From Candidatus Thorarchaeota archaeon (GTDB lineage Archaea > Asgardarchaeota > Thorarchaeia > Thorarchaeales > Thorarchaeaceae), in NCBI GenBank assembly GCA_004524595.1, contig SDOA01000002.1, positions 1 through 64,000 of the forward strand: a stretch of DNA of 64,000 nt. The letters run 5' to 3'. Shown in pieces: positions 8,999-18,799 of the stretch. Numbering within the stretch: the first letter of the stretch is position 1; every line of letters starts with the position of its first letter. The notes below the pieces were generated by a model, which did not search any database, had not been told where the DNA came from, and saw only the letters and a list, made by a program, of their open reading frames with translations. The translations under genes were made by a program, and so were the position numbers.

Positions 8999-9718
8999 TC
9001 AGTTTAGCTCGTATCGAAACTCATTTCCTGCAGCCCATTGAACATTGAGAACTTGATTAGGTTCCATGACTACTGGCGTGGATCCCTTGCCAAATTGCTC
9101 TATATATTTTGAGAATTTCTTTGGTTGTTCTTCTGAAGTCCAGCGCATCGGTATACCAATACGTGGTTTTGCGTCAATGCATAGGCTTACAGCGTCTTTT
9201 ACTTCGAATGTGGGTCCTCCACCAACTGGTACTATGAGGATGTCCATCTCCAGTCTTTCGAAGAGACCTCGAATGGAACTGTCTCCAACATATCCTACCC
9301 TCATGTTTCCCATTTCGATGATGAGTCCGAGGTTTTCTATATGTCCTCCTGATGCTTCATCGATTCTTGAGAGTGGGTATGGAGTGATTCTAACATCTGG
9401 AATCTCGTAGGGGACTTCATGTTCTAACACATGGAGAAGCCATGGTTTTACTCCCTGTTCGGAAGCCTTGTCAGCAGCACCCTTACTGCCTAAGAACCAT
9501 GCCTTTGAGTTCACTGATATCTTTGCTGCATTGCCGATAGCATCATCTGCATGATTTGTGGCGATTACTACTCTTGTATTGAAATCATCTGGTACTAAGG
9601 GTTGTCCATCCCAGATTCCCGGGTTCAATAAAATGATAGTTCCCTTTGATTCCAATGCAAATGTCGTATGTCCAAAGTAGGTGATGCTCAGCACACTATC
9701 ACATCCCGTCAAGCTCAT
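8999..9718 (-). CDS. Metallo-beta-lactamase-fold protein, UlaG-like, with degenerate metal site
   Basis: 239 residues. The start ITYFGHTTFALESKGTI and the later GGGPTF are typical of UlaG-like MBL-fold hydrolases. The usual metal motif THxHxDH is replaced by TNHADDAIGN (about residues 54-63), so most histidine ligands are missing. The later GDT motif reads GDSS. Catalysis by the standard two-metal mechanism is therefore doubtful, and the protein may bind a ligand or act on RNA or lipid in another way. It lies about 60 bases upstream of the large repeat protein on the same strand and could be in its operon. The first residues could be shorter; codon 11 onward (SITYFGH) begins the domain. Confidence 0.75.
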   Translation of the reverse strand: MSLTGCDSVLSITYFGHTTFALESKGTIILLNPGIWDGQPLVPDDFNTRVVIATNHADDAIGNAAKISVNSKAWFLGSKGAADKASEQGVKPWLLHVLEHEVPYEIPDVRITPYPLSRIDEASGGHIENLGLIIEMGNMRVGYVGDSSIRGLFERLEMDILIVPVGGGPTFEVKDAVSLCIDAKPRIGIPMRWTSEEQPKKFSKYIEQFGKGSTPVVMEPNQVLNVQWAAGNEFRYELN

Positions 9719-9925
9719 TCACACGATCGAGCCAGAGTTTCTGCTGTTGTAGAATCGATGTGGTCATTACTAATAAGGAAATTTCGACTCTATTCCTTTT
9801 TACATGCAAAAAAGCGGTATTTTTGCCATCTCGTACTGAGCGAGTGCTACCTTTTTATGACCTGGTCATGATTCAGATGCAGGAGAGTCTGTTCTTTACA
9901 ATCCTATATGGAGTGAGCTGGTCAT
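9719..9925 (+). promoter_or_regulatory. nurA-herA-mre11-rad50 promoter region with 13-bp palindrome
   Basis: A T-rich TATA-like stretch (9852-9858) is followed directly by the palindrome ATGACCTGGTCAT (9857-9869). The ATG of nurA is at 9926, with a GGAG-type site near 9911. A palindrome overlapping the TATA element suggests repression of the operon by an unidentified dimeric regulator. The rest of this gap shows no gene. Confidence 0.4.
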
Positions 9926-11218
9926 ATGCTTGAGAAGATACTTGCTGAGAAGTTTAGGAACACTCTGAAACTGGTCTTCTCAGATATCAATAATCAACAA
10001 GATAGGCGTGACGAACTCGAGTTTGCAAAAGATGAAGTACGCATCAGGGAACAGTTACTAGATACAATAGATCCCTATCCTTCTGATATTATTCTTGATG
10101 ACGATTTCCTAGTCGCAGCTGTAGATGGTTCAGGTACAGATAGTCTTGTTGTGCTTGATGATATTCGTGTTCATCTACTAAGCACTTCTACAGTCGTTTT
10201 GAATACAAACACTGCATCCGAATCGTATTTTTCTCCAGTCGATCGAGATGGTCTAGAGCGTGAACTTGGCGATCAACCACACATTGAGGCTCACTGGCAT
10301 TCTGGTGTGCGTGGGGATGCGAAAAAAAAGATGGCCGAGTCTCTGAGTGAGATCTACCCTCTCAAAGACATTGTTGATCTGATTCTCCCGTTCTTTCGTG
10401 ATTATACTAGTAATATGATTAGAACTCTTGCAGATTTTGCTGAAACTGAATATGCGACTGATGCTCAGAAACTACGTGAGATGGAATCACTCATTTCACG
10501 AGAACAGGTTCTCACCAATCCCATTGTGCATGACGAGTTACGAAAGGCTAGTGAATATGCTGCTACTCGAAAGATACTCCTCAGCGATGTACAACCAAAG
10601 TACCTCCTACTTGATGGTGCGATGTCAATCTTCATGCACTTTGTCAAGCATTATCCCTCAATGCCTAGTGGTTTTATGCTCAGAGATCTTTGTGCCTTAG
10701 CACGTCAGAAAGATGTCATTCTCTGTGCAGTCAGTAAGAACCATACAATACCTTTTGCACATCGTATATCAAAAATGGCAAAAGATGAACTTGGAGAGGG
10801 CGCCAAATGGTTCTGTCACCTCCCTTGTAAAGATGATCCTGGTGGGGGGCTTCATATCATTGAGGATAGGACCTACATTCCTCCAATGCTAGCTGTACCA
10901 TACCTTTTCAGCTTCTGTAGAGACAACAGACCTTCAAGGATTGATTTCGACAGGATATGGTGGCTGGAGAATATATTTGTGGATGGTGACCCAAAGGCAA
11001 CCCGTGAAAATGAGAAAGCGCTATTCAGAGAACTTGAGTTCATGTCAAGAGATGCTCGATGGTATGGATATCCAGTCGCACTTGCTCTTGCTCATGAGAA
11101 CTGTAAATTAAGCTATGAAGACCTTAGAATAGCGAAAGAGATTGTGAGAGACGTTCGTCATGAACTAGGACTTGATGATCGTAAGACTGAATCATATAGA
11201 GTTGACTACAACTTGTGA
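9926..11218 (+). CDS. nurA: NurA 5'-3' nuclease
   Basis: NurA works with the HerA translocase to resect DNA ends before homologous recombination. The protein has 430 residues. The catalytic aspartate lies in AVDGSG (D67), the first NurA motif, and a second acidic site is in LLLDGAMS near residue 230. It is the first gene of a canonical archaeal repair operon, 18 bases ahead of herA, with mre11 and rad50 behind. Archaeal NurA is often 330-450 residues, so the length is normal. The ATG at 9926 is preceded by a purine-rich GGAGTGAG segment. Confidence 0.9.
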   Translation: MLEKILAEKFRNTLKLVFSDINNQQDRRDELEFAKDEVRIREQLLDTIDPYPSDIILDDDFLVAAVDGSGTDSLVVLDDIRVHLLSTSTVVLNTNTASESYFSPVDRDGLERELGDQPHIEAHWHSGVRGDAKKKMAESLSEIYPLKDIVDLILPFFRDYTSNMIRTLADFAETEYATDAQKLREMESLISREQVLTNPIVHDELRKASEYAATRKILLSDVQPKYLLLDGAMSIFMHFVKHYPSMPSGFMLRDLCALARQKDVILCAVSKNHTIPFAHRISKMAKDELGEGAKWFCHLPCKDDPGGGLHIIEDRTYIPPMLAVPYLFSFCRDNRPSRIDFDRIWWLENIFVDGDPKATRENEKALFRELEFMSRDARWYGYPVALALAHENCKLSYEDLRIAKEIVRDVRHELGLDDRKTESYRVDYNL

Positions 11219-11236
11219 TGACTTGAGGAGATTAGA

Positions 11237-12997
11237 ATGGAAATAGATAGAAACAACCTTGGAGAACTCTACGGAAAGGTCGGAGTCGGTAATCAGACCT
11301 CCCTGGGGATAATGGGAAATAATCGTGACATAAGCGTGGGAGAGATCTTCATGATCTATTCTCACCGAGATGGTCATGAGAGAGTATTCTTTTTCAGAGT
11401 TCTAGGACTAGAGAATTATCTTCGACAGGTTGATGATATGGCCAGAGTAGCAAGTACCCTAATGGTAGAGGGTGATGCGTATCTCTCCGGTATTGAACGC
11501 AATATGCTTCTCTCAGTGGGTGGACGCATGCTAGGGTATGCTGAGAAGGAAAATGGCAAGTGGACTTTCAAATCTCCACGGCGTCTTCCGGATCATCTGG
11601 CATCGGTATACCGACCTAGTCCTGGGACTTCGGATGAAGTTGTGCGGGTGATGTTAGCATGTCAGACTGATGGAGAAGTATACATTGGCGACCTACAGGT
11701 TGGAGAGAAAACCCTTGATGTACCAATTAAGGTCCCTGCTAAATTCCTTCCAATGCATGTCGGCATATTCGGTTCCACAGGATCTGGAAAGAGCAATCTC
11801 ATGATGGTGCTCATCAAATCAATGATTGACACGAATCTTGTTGCAATTAGAAATCCGAATCAGAAGTCGACCCGACTCTCTGCGTTTTGCATAGACCCTC
11901 ATGATGAATTTGCAAAGGGTGTTGATAAGTATGGGATTCAGAATATCATTGAGGATATGAGTTCAAAAACCCGCACTGAAGTCCTTGGAGATTTCTATTA
12001 TTTGACAACGCACAAAAGAGCCACAACTCGTGAAATTAGTAGGTATGCCAAAGAGATTCGCATTTTTTGGTCTGAAATACAGCCTCGTGATCTTTACTCT
12101 ATCAGAGAGTTCACTCCTGAGATGGCTAACTTCATCGACGCACAATATAATGTCGCTGGTGAAGATTGGATTAGCACTATTTTGAATATGGATGAAGATG
12201 ATGGTGATGTATCAAAAGGTACAGTTCGTGCAGTGAAACGACGATTGAGTTTTGTACAGAGATCCCCCATCTTTATCGAAACTGGTACATCAATTCTCGA
12301 TGAAATCTTCATAGCAATGGAAACTGGTAGAATACTAGTTGTTAATACCAGTCTAATGAGCGACATGGAGCAGTTCTTGTTGACAACAATAGTCACTCGA
12401 ACACTGTCAGATATGAGACGTGCCTTGAAGAGCAGCGGAAATCTTGGTGATTTCGAGAATCAAGGACAGATGCGACTCCCGCGGAGCTTCTTCAATCGTG
12501 TAAAGCTGAACGCTCGTGCATTCTATGGAAAGGATGGAGTAGATAATGACTCTGAAGTCATCGACCCTCGAGACCTCCCAGTCATTCAAGTGACCGTTGA
12601 AGAAGCTCCATCTATTCTTAACCCAGAATTGATGCGTGGTCAATCCGTCTTTAAGGATATATCACGACAGGGAAGAAAATTCAACATTGGTCTTTTAGTA
12701 GTCAGTCAGCAGGTCAGTGTACTTGACAATGTCATTCTAAGTCAAATGAATACAGAGATCAATCTTCGTCTAGGAAATGAACGTGAAATCAAAGCCTGTA
12801 TTGAAAATGCTAGTGTGAATATTTCCGGATTTGAAAACGAGTTTCGTGTAATGTCTCGAGGTGAAGGAATTGTTACAGCATCGTACAGAGAGCTTCCTCT
12901 GCCAGTTAAAATTCCACTCTTTGATGATATTTATGAGAAGGACCGACATAGATACAAAGACAACAAATCAGTAAAGACTGAAGTACATAGACTCTGA
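11237..12997 (+). CDS. herA: HerA hexameric DNA translocase
   Basis: HerA is an FtsK-like ATPase that pumps DNA into NurA during end resection. The 586-residue protein begins with a HAS-barrel domain (about residues 1-125), followed by a RecA-like core with Walker A GSTGSGKSN at 179-187. A strand ending in QVTVEEAPS near 451 fits the Walker B region (FtsK/HerA-type, with glutamates). A segment near 480-490 (LVVSQQVS) resembles the sensor region of HerA. A GAGGAG-type site precedes the ATG. It lies between nurA and mre11 with gaps of 18 and 12 bases, so co-expression is near certain. Confidence 0.92.
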   Translation: MEIDRNNLGELYGKVGVGNQTSLGIMGNNRDISVGEIFMIYSHRDGHERVFFFRVLGLENYLRQVDDMARVASTLMVEGDAYLSGIERNMLLSVGGRMLGYAEKENGKWTFKSPRRLPDHLASVYRPSPGTSDEVVRVMLACQTDGEVYIGDLQVGEKTLDVPIKVPAKFLPMHVGIFGSTGSGKSNLMMVLIKSMIDTNLVAIRNPNQKSTRLSAFCIDPHDEFAKGVDKYGIQNIIEDMSSKTRTEVLGDFYYLTTHKRATTREISRYAKEIRIFWSEIQPRDLYSIREFTPEMANFIDAQYNVAGEDWISTILNMDEDDGDVSKGTVRAVKRRLSFVQRSPIFIETGTSILDEIFIAMETGRILVVNTSLMSDMEQFLLTTIVTRTLSDMRRALKSSGNLGDFENQGQMRLPRSFFNRVKLNARAFYGKDGVDNDSEVIDPRDLPVIQVTVEEAPSILNPELMRGQSVFKDISRQGRKFNIGLLVVSQQVSVLDNVILSQMNTEINLRLGNEREIKACIENASVNISGFENEFRVMSRGEGIVTASYRELPLPVKIPLFDDIYEKDRHRYKDNKSVKTEVHRL

Positions 12998-13009
12998 GGG
13001 TAAGCAATC

Positions 13010-14317
13010 ATGACCGTTCGAATCGCTCATATCTCTGACACACACCTTGGTAGCCGACCCCGTAGCGGAGTACGGCACAATGTATGGGGTCGTGAGATGA
13101 AGACGCAGCTTCTCGAGAATGATTTCTACGAACGGTTTATAGAGCTGTTTGATAGGATTGCAGAGCTTGATCCCCCAGTTGATTTAGTTATCCATTCTGG
13201 CGATTTGTATAATTCTCCTTGGGAGGGAAATCCATCTCAGCCACCAATTCATGCTCAGATCGTTGCAATTGATGTATTGCAGAAATTCATCAAGAAGACT
13301 GAAATTCCTGTTTTGGTCATTGAAGGAAATCATGGTCTCTTCAGGCTCTATGAAGTATCACTGTTAGATAGTCTTAAACTATCAGTGCCTGGATTAGATG
13401 TAGCTACACAACAAGATCTCAAGGCTGCTATCAGTGAGGGAAAACCGCTCGATTTCTCATATGAGAAATTGGATGTCTTCTGTTTTCCATTTATTGACAA
13501 CAATGTGCTTCAATCATCAGGTATGATTGATACCTTTGATGATTGGATAACGACTTACCAGAAGCGCGAGCGTTTGAGACCAACAGTTGCTGTTGCTCAC
13601 GGGATGAAACTGGACAAGACCCTCTTTGATACAATCTTTACCATGGGCTATGACTATATTGCACTAGGTCACGATCATCGTCAGATGAAACACACTCCAA
13701 ATGCCTGGTATGCAGGGTCTCCAGAACGTTGGAGGTTTGATGAGGTTTCTCATAAGAAGGGATTCTTGGTCGTTGAAATCGAAGTTGGAAAAGAACCAAA
13801 AATCATCCCGCATCAATTTGAGTTCAAGCGTCCTGTCTTGAATGGAAAGATATCAATCAGTGAGGATGAAACTGTAGAATCATTAACAGAGAAAATTGAA
13901 TCGTGGTTTGCAGAGAAAGGATTTGTTGCTGATTGGGACCCGGATACTGCTGCTCGAGTTCGCCTTGGGTTTGAAGGTTCATCAAAACGGATCACCGCCT
14001 TTGAACTCGGAGTTGAACTTGAGAATGCGCGTCAGAAGATACTCTCTCATGACTCTGTGTATAATGTAGTACAATTTGTGTGGCATACTCCATCCTTGAC
14101 TGACCGTGAGTACACTGCTGCATCATATCCTGAGATAGAATCTGAGTATCTAATTGAAGATCCTGAAGAGGACTTTCGAAGATATCTTAATACACTTGAG
14201 ATTGACAAAAGCTTTGACCCTGAAAAACTTACGAAGATTGCTGTTATCTCTCTAGAATACGCCGTTGGCAAGAGAGAGGGTAAAATGACATCAGACTCAA
14301 TCACGGAGGAAGAGTGA
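13010..14317 (+). CDS. mre11: Mre11 double-strand break repair nuclease
   Basis: A 435-residue calcineurin-like phosphoesterase that partners with Rad50. The metal motifs are present: ISDTHLG (D10, H12), HSGDLYNS, the GNH motif, AHGM and GHDHRQ. One oddity is that motif III reads GNHG rather than the usual GNHD/E, in the segment IEGNHGLFR near residue 107; the metal-binding Asn and the catalytic His are kept. A C-terminal region from about 290 would be the capping and Rad50-binding part. The stop codon overlaps the rad50 start (TGATG). The nuclease is likely active because the ligand set is complete apart from that substitution. Confidence 0.93.
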   Translation: MTVRIAHISDTHLGSRPRSGVRHNVWGREMKTQLLENDFYERFIELFDRIAELDPPVDLVIHSGDLYNSPWEGNPSQPPIHAQIVAIDVLQKFIKKTEIPVLVIEGNHGLFRLYEVSLLDSLKLSVPGLDVATQQDLKAAISEGKPLDFSYEKLDVFCFPFIDNNVLQSSGMIDTFDDWITTYQKRERLRPTVAVAHGMKLDKTLFDTIFTMGYDYIALGHDHRQMKHTPNAWYAGSPERWRFDEVSHKKGFLVVEIEVGKEPKIIPHQFEFKRPVLNGKISISEDETVESLTEKIESWFAEKGFVADWDPDTAARVRLGFEGSSKRITAFELGVELENARQKILSHDSVYNVVQFVWHTPSLTDREYTAASYPEIESEYLIEDPEEDFRRYLNTLEIDKSFDPEKLTKIAVISLEYAVGKREGKMTSDSITEEE

Positions 14318-16398
14318 TGAAACTACTAAAGTTAGAGGTTCGCAACTTCAAACCGTTTCGCGAACTTATTCTTCCAGAAGGTGATATGGAGCTCCCAAGT
14401 GGTCTTATCCTTGTTAAAGGCCCTAACTCAACAGGGAAATCATCACTATTTGAATCAATACTCTGGGGTCTCTGGGGCGCAGATGCAGTAGGTCTAACGA
14501 ACGATGAGTTAATCAGCTTCAGTTCCACTTTTTGTAGAGTCATCATCATCTTCGAAGTAGCTGGTGCTAGATACAAGATTGATAGGTCATACAACCCAGC
14601 TGACGGAATGTCAGTAGTCCTCTTTATGAAGACTGGGACTACTTGGAAACGAATTGCTGACAAAAGCAAGTCTGTTGGCACAAAAATGGATGAAATCTTA
14701 AACCTCGAGTTACGACAAGCTCTCAATACACTTCTTGTTCGACAAGGTGAAGTTGCCGCAATTGCTAATGCAACTCCTTCTGTGTTGCGAAATCTCTTGG
14801 TTGAAGTATATGATATTGATATTTTGAACCGAATGTCCAATCATTTGGATACGTTTGAATTCAATTTGGAATCAAAGATAAAAGCATTAATGGATGACTA
14901 TCAATCACCTGAATCTATTCTCGAACAAATCAAGCAATGTGAGAAACGAATTAACACGTATAATGACTCCCTCAAGAAAAGAACTGATGAGATAACTTCC
15001 ACTGAAGAACTGCTGAAAGAGATCCCAGATGCATCATCTCTTAAAAACGCAAGCGAAATCACGCAGACAATCAGTCACGAAAAACGTGAGCTTAAACGCC
15101 AGCAGATCAAACTTCAAACTGATCTCGGACAGGCTGGTCTCCTCGAGGCAGATGAATCAATAGTACTTGCTCGTTTAGAATCTTTGCAGAGAGAAAAAGA
15201 ACGAGTGGAAAAAGAGAGAGAAAAACTTCTCGAAGACATTCAGACAATAAATCGAGAGATTGGACAGATTCAGGGAATAAATTCCGATCTGGATGAAAAG
15301 GTATCAACTCTTACAGAAATCAAATCCGAGAAAGATGCCATCATCTGTCCTACCTGTTCTAAACCACTAACATCTACTGAACGAGACCGTCTAGTGAGTG
15401 AGTACAGGAAATCAATCAAGGTTGGTCTAGATAAGATTAAACAACTCGAAACAAATCGGAATCAACATTCCGTTAGTGTAAAAAATATGGAAAAACGTCT
15501 GAACGAGATAACACGAATTTCAGATGCTGCAGAGAAGGTTAGCGATACCAAGAAGCAAGTGGATGAGGTTTACCAAGTAATTGTGAAGGCTGAACAAGAA
15601 CTAAAAGAAATTCTGAGTCTGGTTGGAGTATCGGATATTGAGATACTCCTTGGACGTTTTAATGTGAGCAGTCTTCCTGAACTACAGATGAAGGTGGCAA
15701 CATTGGAGACCACCCTTACCCAAGCTAGAATTATCACTTCTGAGATTGAGAATAACATTGAACAAGAGCAGCTCTTGATATCCGAGCTTGAAGGAAAGGA
15801 AATTCACATGAAACAGATGGGTGCAGAGATTGAAGAGATGAAACTCCTCAATGAGCACGCAAAATACGTTCGACGGAAACTAGTAAGTGGATTTGTCGCA
15901 GATTATGTTTTTCAGAAGCGCCTGATTGGAATCATTAGAAGCGCAACAAATCAATATGCACGTTTCTTTACCAGTGGGCAATATACGAGCATCGATCTTG
16001 AGCCAACTCCTTCAACCAAGCGATCTGGTCCTGGCCTTATTTTAAAAATATGGGATGAAAGAGATCAGGCATGGAAGAAGACAAACCAGTTAAGTTATGG
16101 TGATAGGACGGCAATCAGTCTTGCTCTTAGACTAGGCATTAGTAGAACAATGAGCAGCATCCGTCCTCTTCGTGATAGCCCAATTCTCACTCCTAGAGTG
16201 AAGAGTGTCTTACTTGATGAACCACTTGGAGGTCTGGATAAGACGCGAAGAGAGTCTGTTGTAAATAATCTAATCAATGACAAAAACTTCGAACAAATCA
16301 TCTTGATTACTCATACCGATGTTCAAGGTTGGGAAGGGGTTCCAGTCATTGAGGTTGCAAAGGCTGGTATTGGTAGTACTGCAGTATTAGAAATATAA
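14317..16398 (+). CDS. rad50: Rad50 ATPase with zinc hook
   Basis: An SMC-like ATPase that clamps DNA together with Mre11. From the ATG at 14317 the protein has 693 residues. GGAGGA at 14305-14310 gives ideal spacing, so this start is better than the GTG at 14314. Walker A GPNSTGKSS is at 35-43, a long coiled coil spans about 170-560, the zinc hook CPTC lies near 345, and Walker B is LLDEP near 631. The signature motif reads LSYGDRT (near 592) instead of the usual LSGGE-type sequence, which may affect ATP-dependent closing. At 693 residues the coiled coil is shorter than in many archaeal Rad50 proteins of about 850-900. Confidence 0.93.
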   Translation: MKLLKLEVRNFKPFRELILPEGDMELPSGLILVKGPNSTGKSSLFESILWGLWGADAVGLTNDELISFSSTFCRVIIIFEVAGARYKIDRSYNPADGMSVVLFMKTGTTWKRIADKSKSVGTKMDEILNLELRQALNTLLVRQGEVAAIANATPSVLRNLLVEVYDIDILNRMSNHLDTFEFNLESKIKALMDDYQSPESILEQIKQCEKRINTYNDSLKKRTDEITSTEELLKEIPDASSLKNASEITQTISHEKRELKRQQIKLQTDLGQAGLLEADESIVLARLESLQREKERVEKEREKLLEDIQTINREIGQIQGINSDLDEKVSTLTEIKSEKDAIICPTCSKPLTSTERDRLVSEYRKSIKVGLDKIKQLETNRNQHSVSVKNMEKRLNEITRISDAAEKVSDTKKQVDEVYQVIVKAEQELKEILSLVGVSDIEILLGRFNVSSLPELQMKVATLETTLTQARIITSEIENNIEQEQLLISELEGKEIHMKQMGAEIEEMKLLNEHAKYVRRKLVSGFVADYVFQKRLIGIIRSATNQYARFFTSGQYTSIDLEPTPSTKRSGPGLILKIWDERDQAWKKTNQLSYGDRTAISLALRLGISRTMSSIRPLRDSPILTPRVKSVLLDEPLGGLDKTRRESVVNNLINDKNFEQIILITHTDVQGWEGVPVIEVAKAGIGSTAVLEI

Positions 16399-16430
16399 TT
16401 GATTGGTTCTTAGCGTTAGGCTAAATATTA

Positions 16431-18788
16431 ATGAGTAAGAGATATTGCTTTAACATCATGGACGACCTTACAGGATACAAGGCGCGCATAAAACATGGTA
16501 TTCATGAAGCAGATGCATTTCTATTAAGAGTGGGTCGTCGTCAAATCCAGCACTTCAGTGAATACCGATACTTTATTGCAGTGATGTTACTTGGCTTTGT
16601 AATCTGGGTTGTTGTCTTCAATATCGCACTCACAGATTATCTAAATACAAATAGTTGGAAGTCTAGAAGCGCTTGGCTAGGACCGTTTCCTGACCCTGCT
16701 GAATTTGATATCTTTGGATACACAATCCTCTACCAACTTGAGGGTTATAGTGATTACTCGTATTACTATGTTCACTGGGGTCATAACCTGCTTAATGGTG
16801 TTATGCCTTACTCCGAAGATTTTGGCTATATCTTCATGGATGGAATAACAAATAAGAATGGGATATACATGTTCCCTCCTCTCACTGCTTATCTATATGG
16901 CGTAGGCATCTGGTTAGAAACAATAATTGGTCCTGGTAACTGGGGTATTGGCCTATTGCTTGCAAGCTTTGGATATTTGACAGCTATACCTGTCTATGGT
17001 ATTGCTAAAGAACTGTCTAAAAACCCTCGAGTAGGTGAGCTTGCAGCTTTGACGTATCTGTTGAATCCATTAGTTCTATATCATATCGACTATATCTGGT
17101 TGAATCCTTCTGCATTCTACTTCTTCTTCTTTGCAGGTTTCTATGCACTAGTGAAAAAACGAAAGCACATCGGAACGATCTTGATTGTTACAGCAGCCCT
17201 CTTTAAACAGACAGCATGGTTTCTAGGAATTCCCTTGGTCATTCATCTTCTTATGAGAGCTCGTGAGAGGAAGGAACCAATCCCTGAAATTAATCAACCT
17301 GAAGAAACTATAGAAACTGGAGAAAAAACATTTCCGGATGTTTCTGCCTTAACAGAAGATACACCCCTCACTGATGCCACCACAATAACTGAGCATCCTA
17401 CCCCAAACCGACTACAATTTCTCCTTGAGTATTTTGACTTTCGTGGCTTTCTTGTAAGTGTCATAGTTGCAGTGTCCTATGCAGCTGCAATCATGTTTCC
17501 CATTATAATTGCACAACCTCACTTCTGGGACTATTGGAGAGTTGCTATGGGGCATTTCTCATTCAATGGTAATTTTACTGATCTTCCTGCTTATGGTCTC
17601 CCCCAAAGTCTACCCGTATTAGCTATTCTGTTTGAGAAACCAGATTTAGCAGAGAGTCTAGAATCATTACTAGTATCTGGTGGACCATTAATATTCGGTG
17701 TTCTCATATTTTCAGGAATTATGCTCCTTCTTAACAAGTATGATGGTGAAGAAAACCTGTACCTTCGTCGTGTTCTGTTTCTCACACTCCTACTTATGCT
17801 CTGGGTCAATCTGACAGGTCCAAGGGGCGTTTTCAAATACTACTTCACAATGTTTGCACCGTTCTTCTCAATATTTTCTTCTGCACGAATGATTCGCGGT
17901 AGTGGAGATGAAGTTCCCGTATCACTCTCTATGTTCCTAGCTCCCTTTGCCTTCACATTACTAATCCTAATACCTGATCGTAATATCTATCTACTTTCCG
18001 TCATAGTAATCTTTCTCATTTATCTCCTGATGCCAATAATCGATAGACTCTACGATCTTGTCAAAAGGCCCATTCGGTATTTGAAACGAATTGCTGAGAA
18101 CCGAGTCGAATTTAGATTTGAGACGATATCTTTGAGATATGCACAACATCAGTCAAGGCTGCTTAAAACTCTCGAATATACCACAGTCGTTACATCTATC
18201 ATTACAGGGGTTTCTCTCGTGGTTTTTGGTTTCACAATAACCTTCTCTTATATCCGTACAGCAATCCCTGTCATCCTCCAATATTTCATACTGACTGGTG
18301 TTATGCTCTTCCTGGGTATTCAACTTCTTTCAATTAGTACCAATGGCTTATTACCACTAAAGGAAAGACGGAATGATCTCAATTACCTCCTCAAGACTCT
18401 CTCATACTCTATTACAACTGTTCTCTTCGGTTATGGAATATTCACCTACCTTTCAAGTTGGAATGTTGATACATTCTACGAACGACAAATTATGGTATTA
18501 TCCAGCACAATACTTGTGATTTGGATCTTCTCGCTCATAATACGACTCAAGATTCATCTACGACTGTTAGTGACCTGCTTCCTTCTCCTTGCAACGGGTC
18601 TGACGCTGTGGGTTTGGTTAGTATTAGAAAGTTCAATCATGATTTTATTTGGCCTTACATCACTTGCGGGACTTGTGGTATACCTACTCCTGATAATGCT
18701 AAATTTCGTAACATCTTGGAGGGATGTCACAGATAACTCAGGACAGGATGCTCTTATTGCACAGATGTCAACTGAACAATCCAATTGA
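16431..18788 (+). CDS. Multi-pass membrane protein, GT-C glycosyltransferase-like (paralogue 1)
   Basis: 785 residues with roughly 15 hydrophobic segments, beginning near residue 49 (FIAVMLLGFVIWVVVF). After the first segment comes a large extracytoplasmic loop with a tyrosine-rich motif (DYSYYYVHWG, then GVMPYSEDF). Acidic residues in this loop are the usual catalytic region of GT-C enzymes using lipid-phosphate sugar donors. The segment TAALFKQTAWFLGIPL is shared almost exactly with the next gene, so the two are paralogues. A charged acidic stretch near 280-325 splits the membrane domains, and the C-terminal 250 residues form an extra membrane module absent from the shorter paralogue. A dolichol-phosphate-sugar donor and S-layer or lipid glycosylation are plausible, but no exact family was identified. 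Confidence 0.7.
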   Translation: MSKRYCFNIMDDLTGYKARIKHGIHEADAFLLRVGRRQIQHFSEYRYFIAVMLLGFVIWVVVFNIALTDYLNTNSWKSRSAWLGPFPDPAEFDIFGYTILYQLEGYSDYSYYYVHWGHNLLNGVMPYSEDFGYIFMDGITNKNGIYMFPPLTAYLYGVGIWLETIIGPGNWGIGLLLASFGYLTAIPVYGIAKELSKNPRVGELAALTYLLNPLVLYHIDYIWLNPSAFYFFFFAGFYALVKKRKHIGTILIVTAALFKQTAWFLGIPLVIHLLMRARERKEPIPEINQPEETIETGEKTFPDVSALTEDTPLTDATTITEHPTPNRLQFLLEYFDFRGFLVSVIVAVSYAAAIMFPIIIAQPHFWDYWRVAMGHFSFNGNFTDLPAYGLPQSLPVLAILFEKPDLAESLESLLVSGGPLIFGVLIFSGIMLLLNKYDGEENLYLRRVLFLTLLLMLWVNLTGPRGVFKYYFTMFAPFFSIFSSARMIRGSGDEVPVSLSMFLAPFAFTLLILIPDRNIYLLSVIVIFLIYLLMPIIDRLYDLVKRPIRYLKRIAENRVEFRFETISLRYAQHQSRLLKTLEYTTVVTSIITGVSLVVFGFTITFSYIRTAIPVILQYFILTGVMLFLGIQLLSISTNGLLPLKERRNDLNYLLKTLSYSITTVLFGYGIFTYLSSWNVDTFYERQIMVLSSTILVIWIFSLIIRLKIHLRLLVTCFLLLATGLTLWVWLVLESSIMILFGLTSLAGLVVYLLLIMLNFVTSWRDVTDNSGQDALIAQMSTEQSN

Positions 18789-18799
18789 AGAGTGATTAC

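Noticed and set aside
8999..9718. Active metallo-beta-lactamase hydrolase
   Set aside because: The THxHxDH ligand motif is replaced by TNHADDAIGN, so standard catalysis is not claimed.
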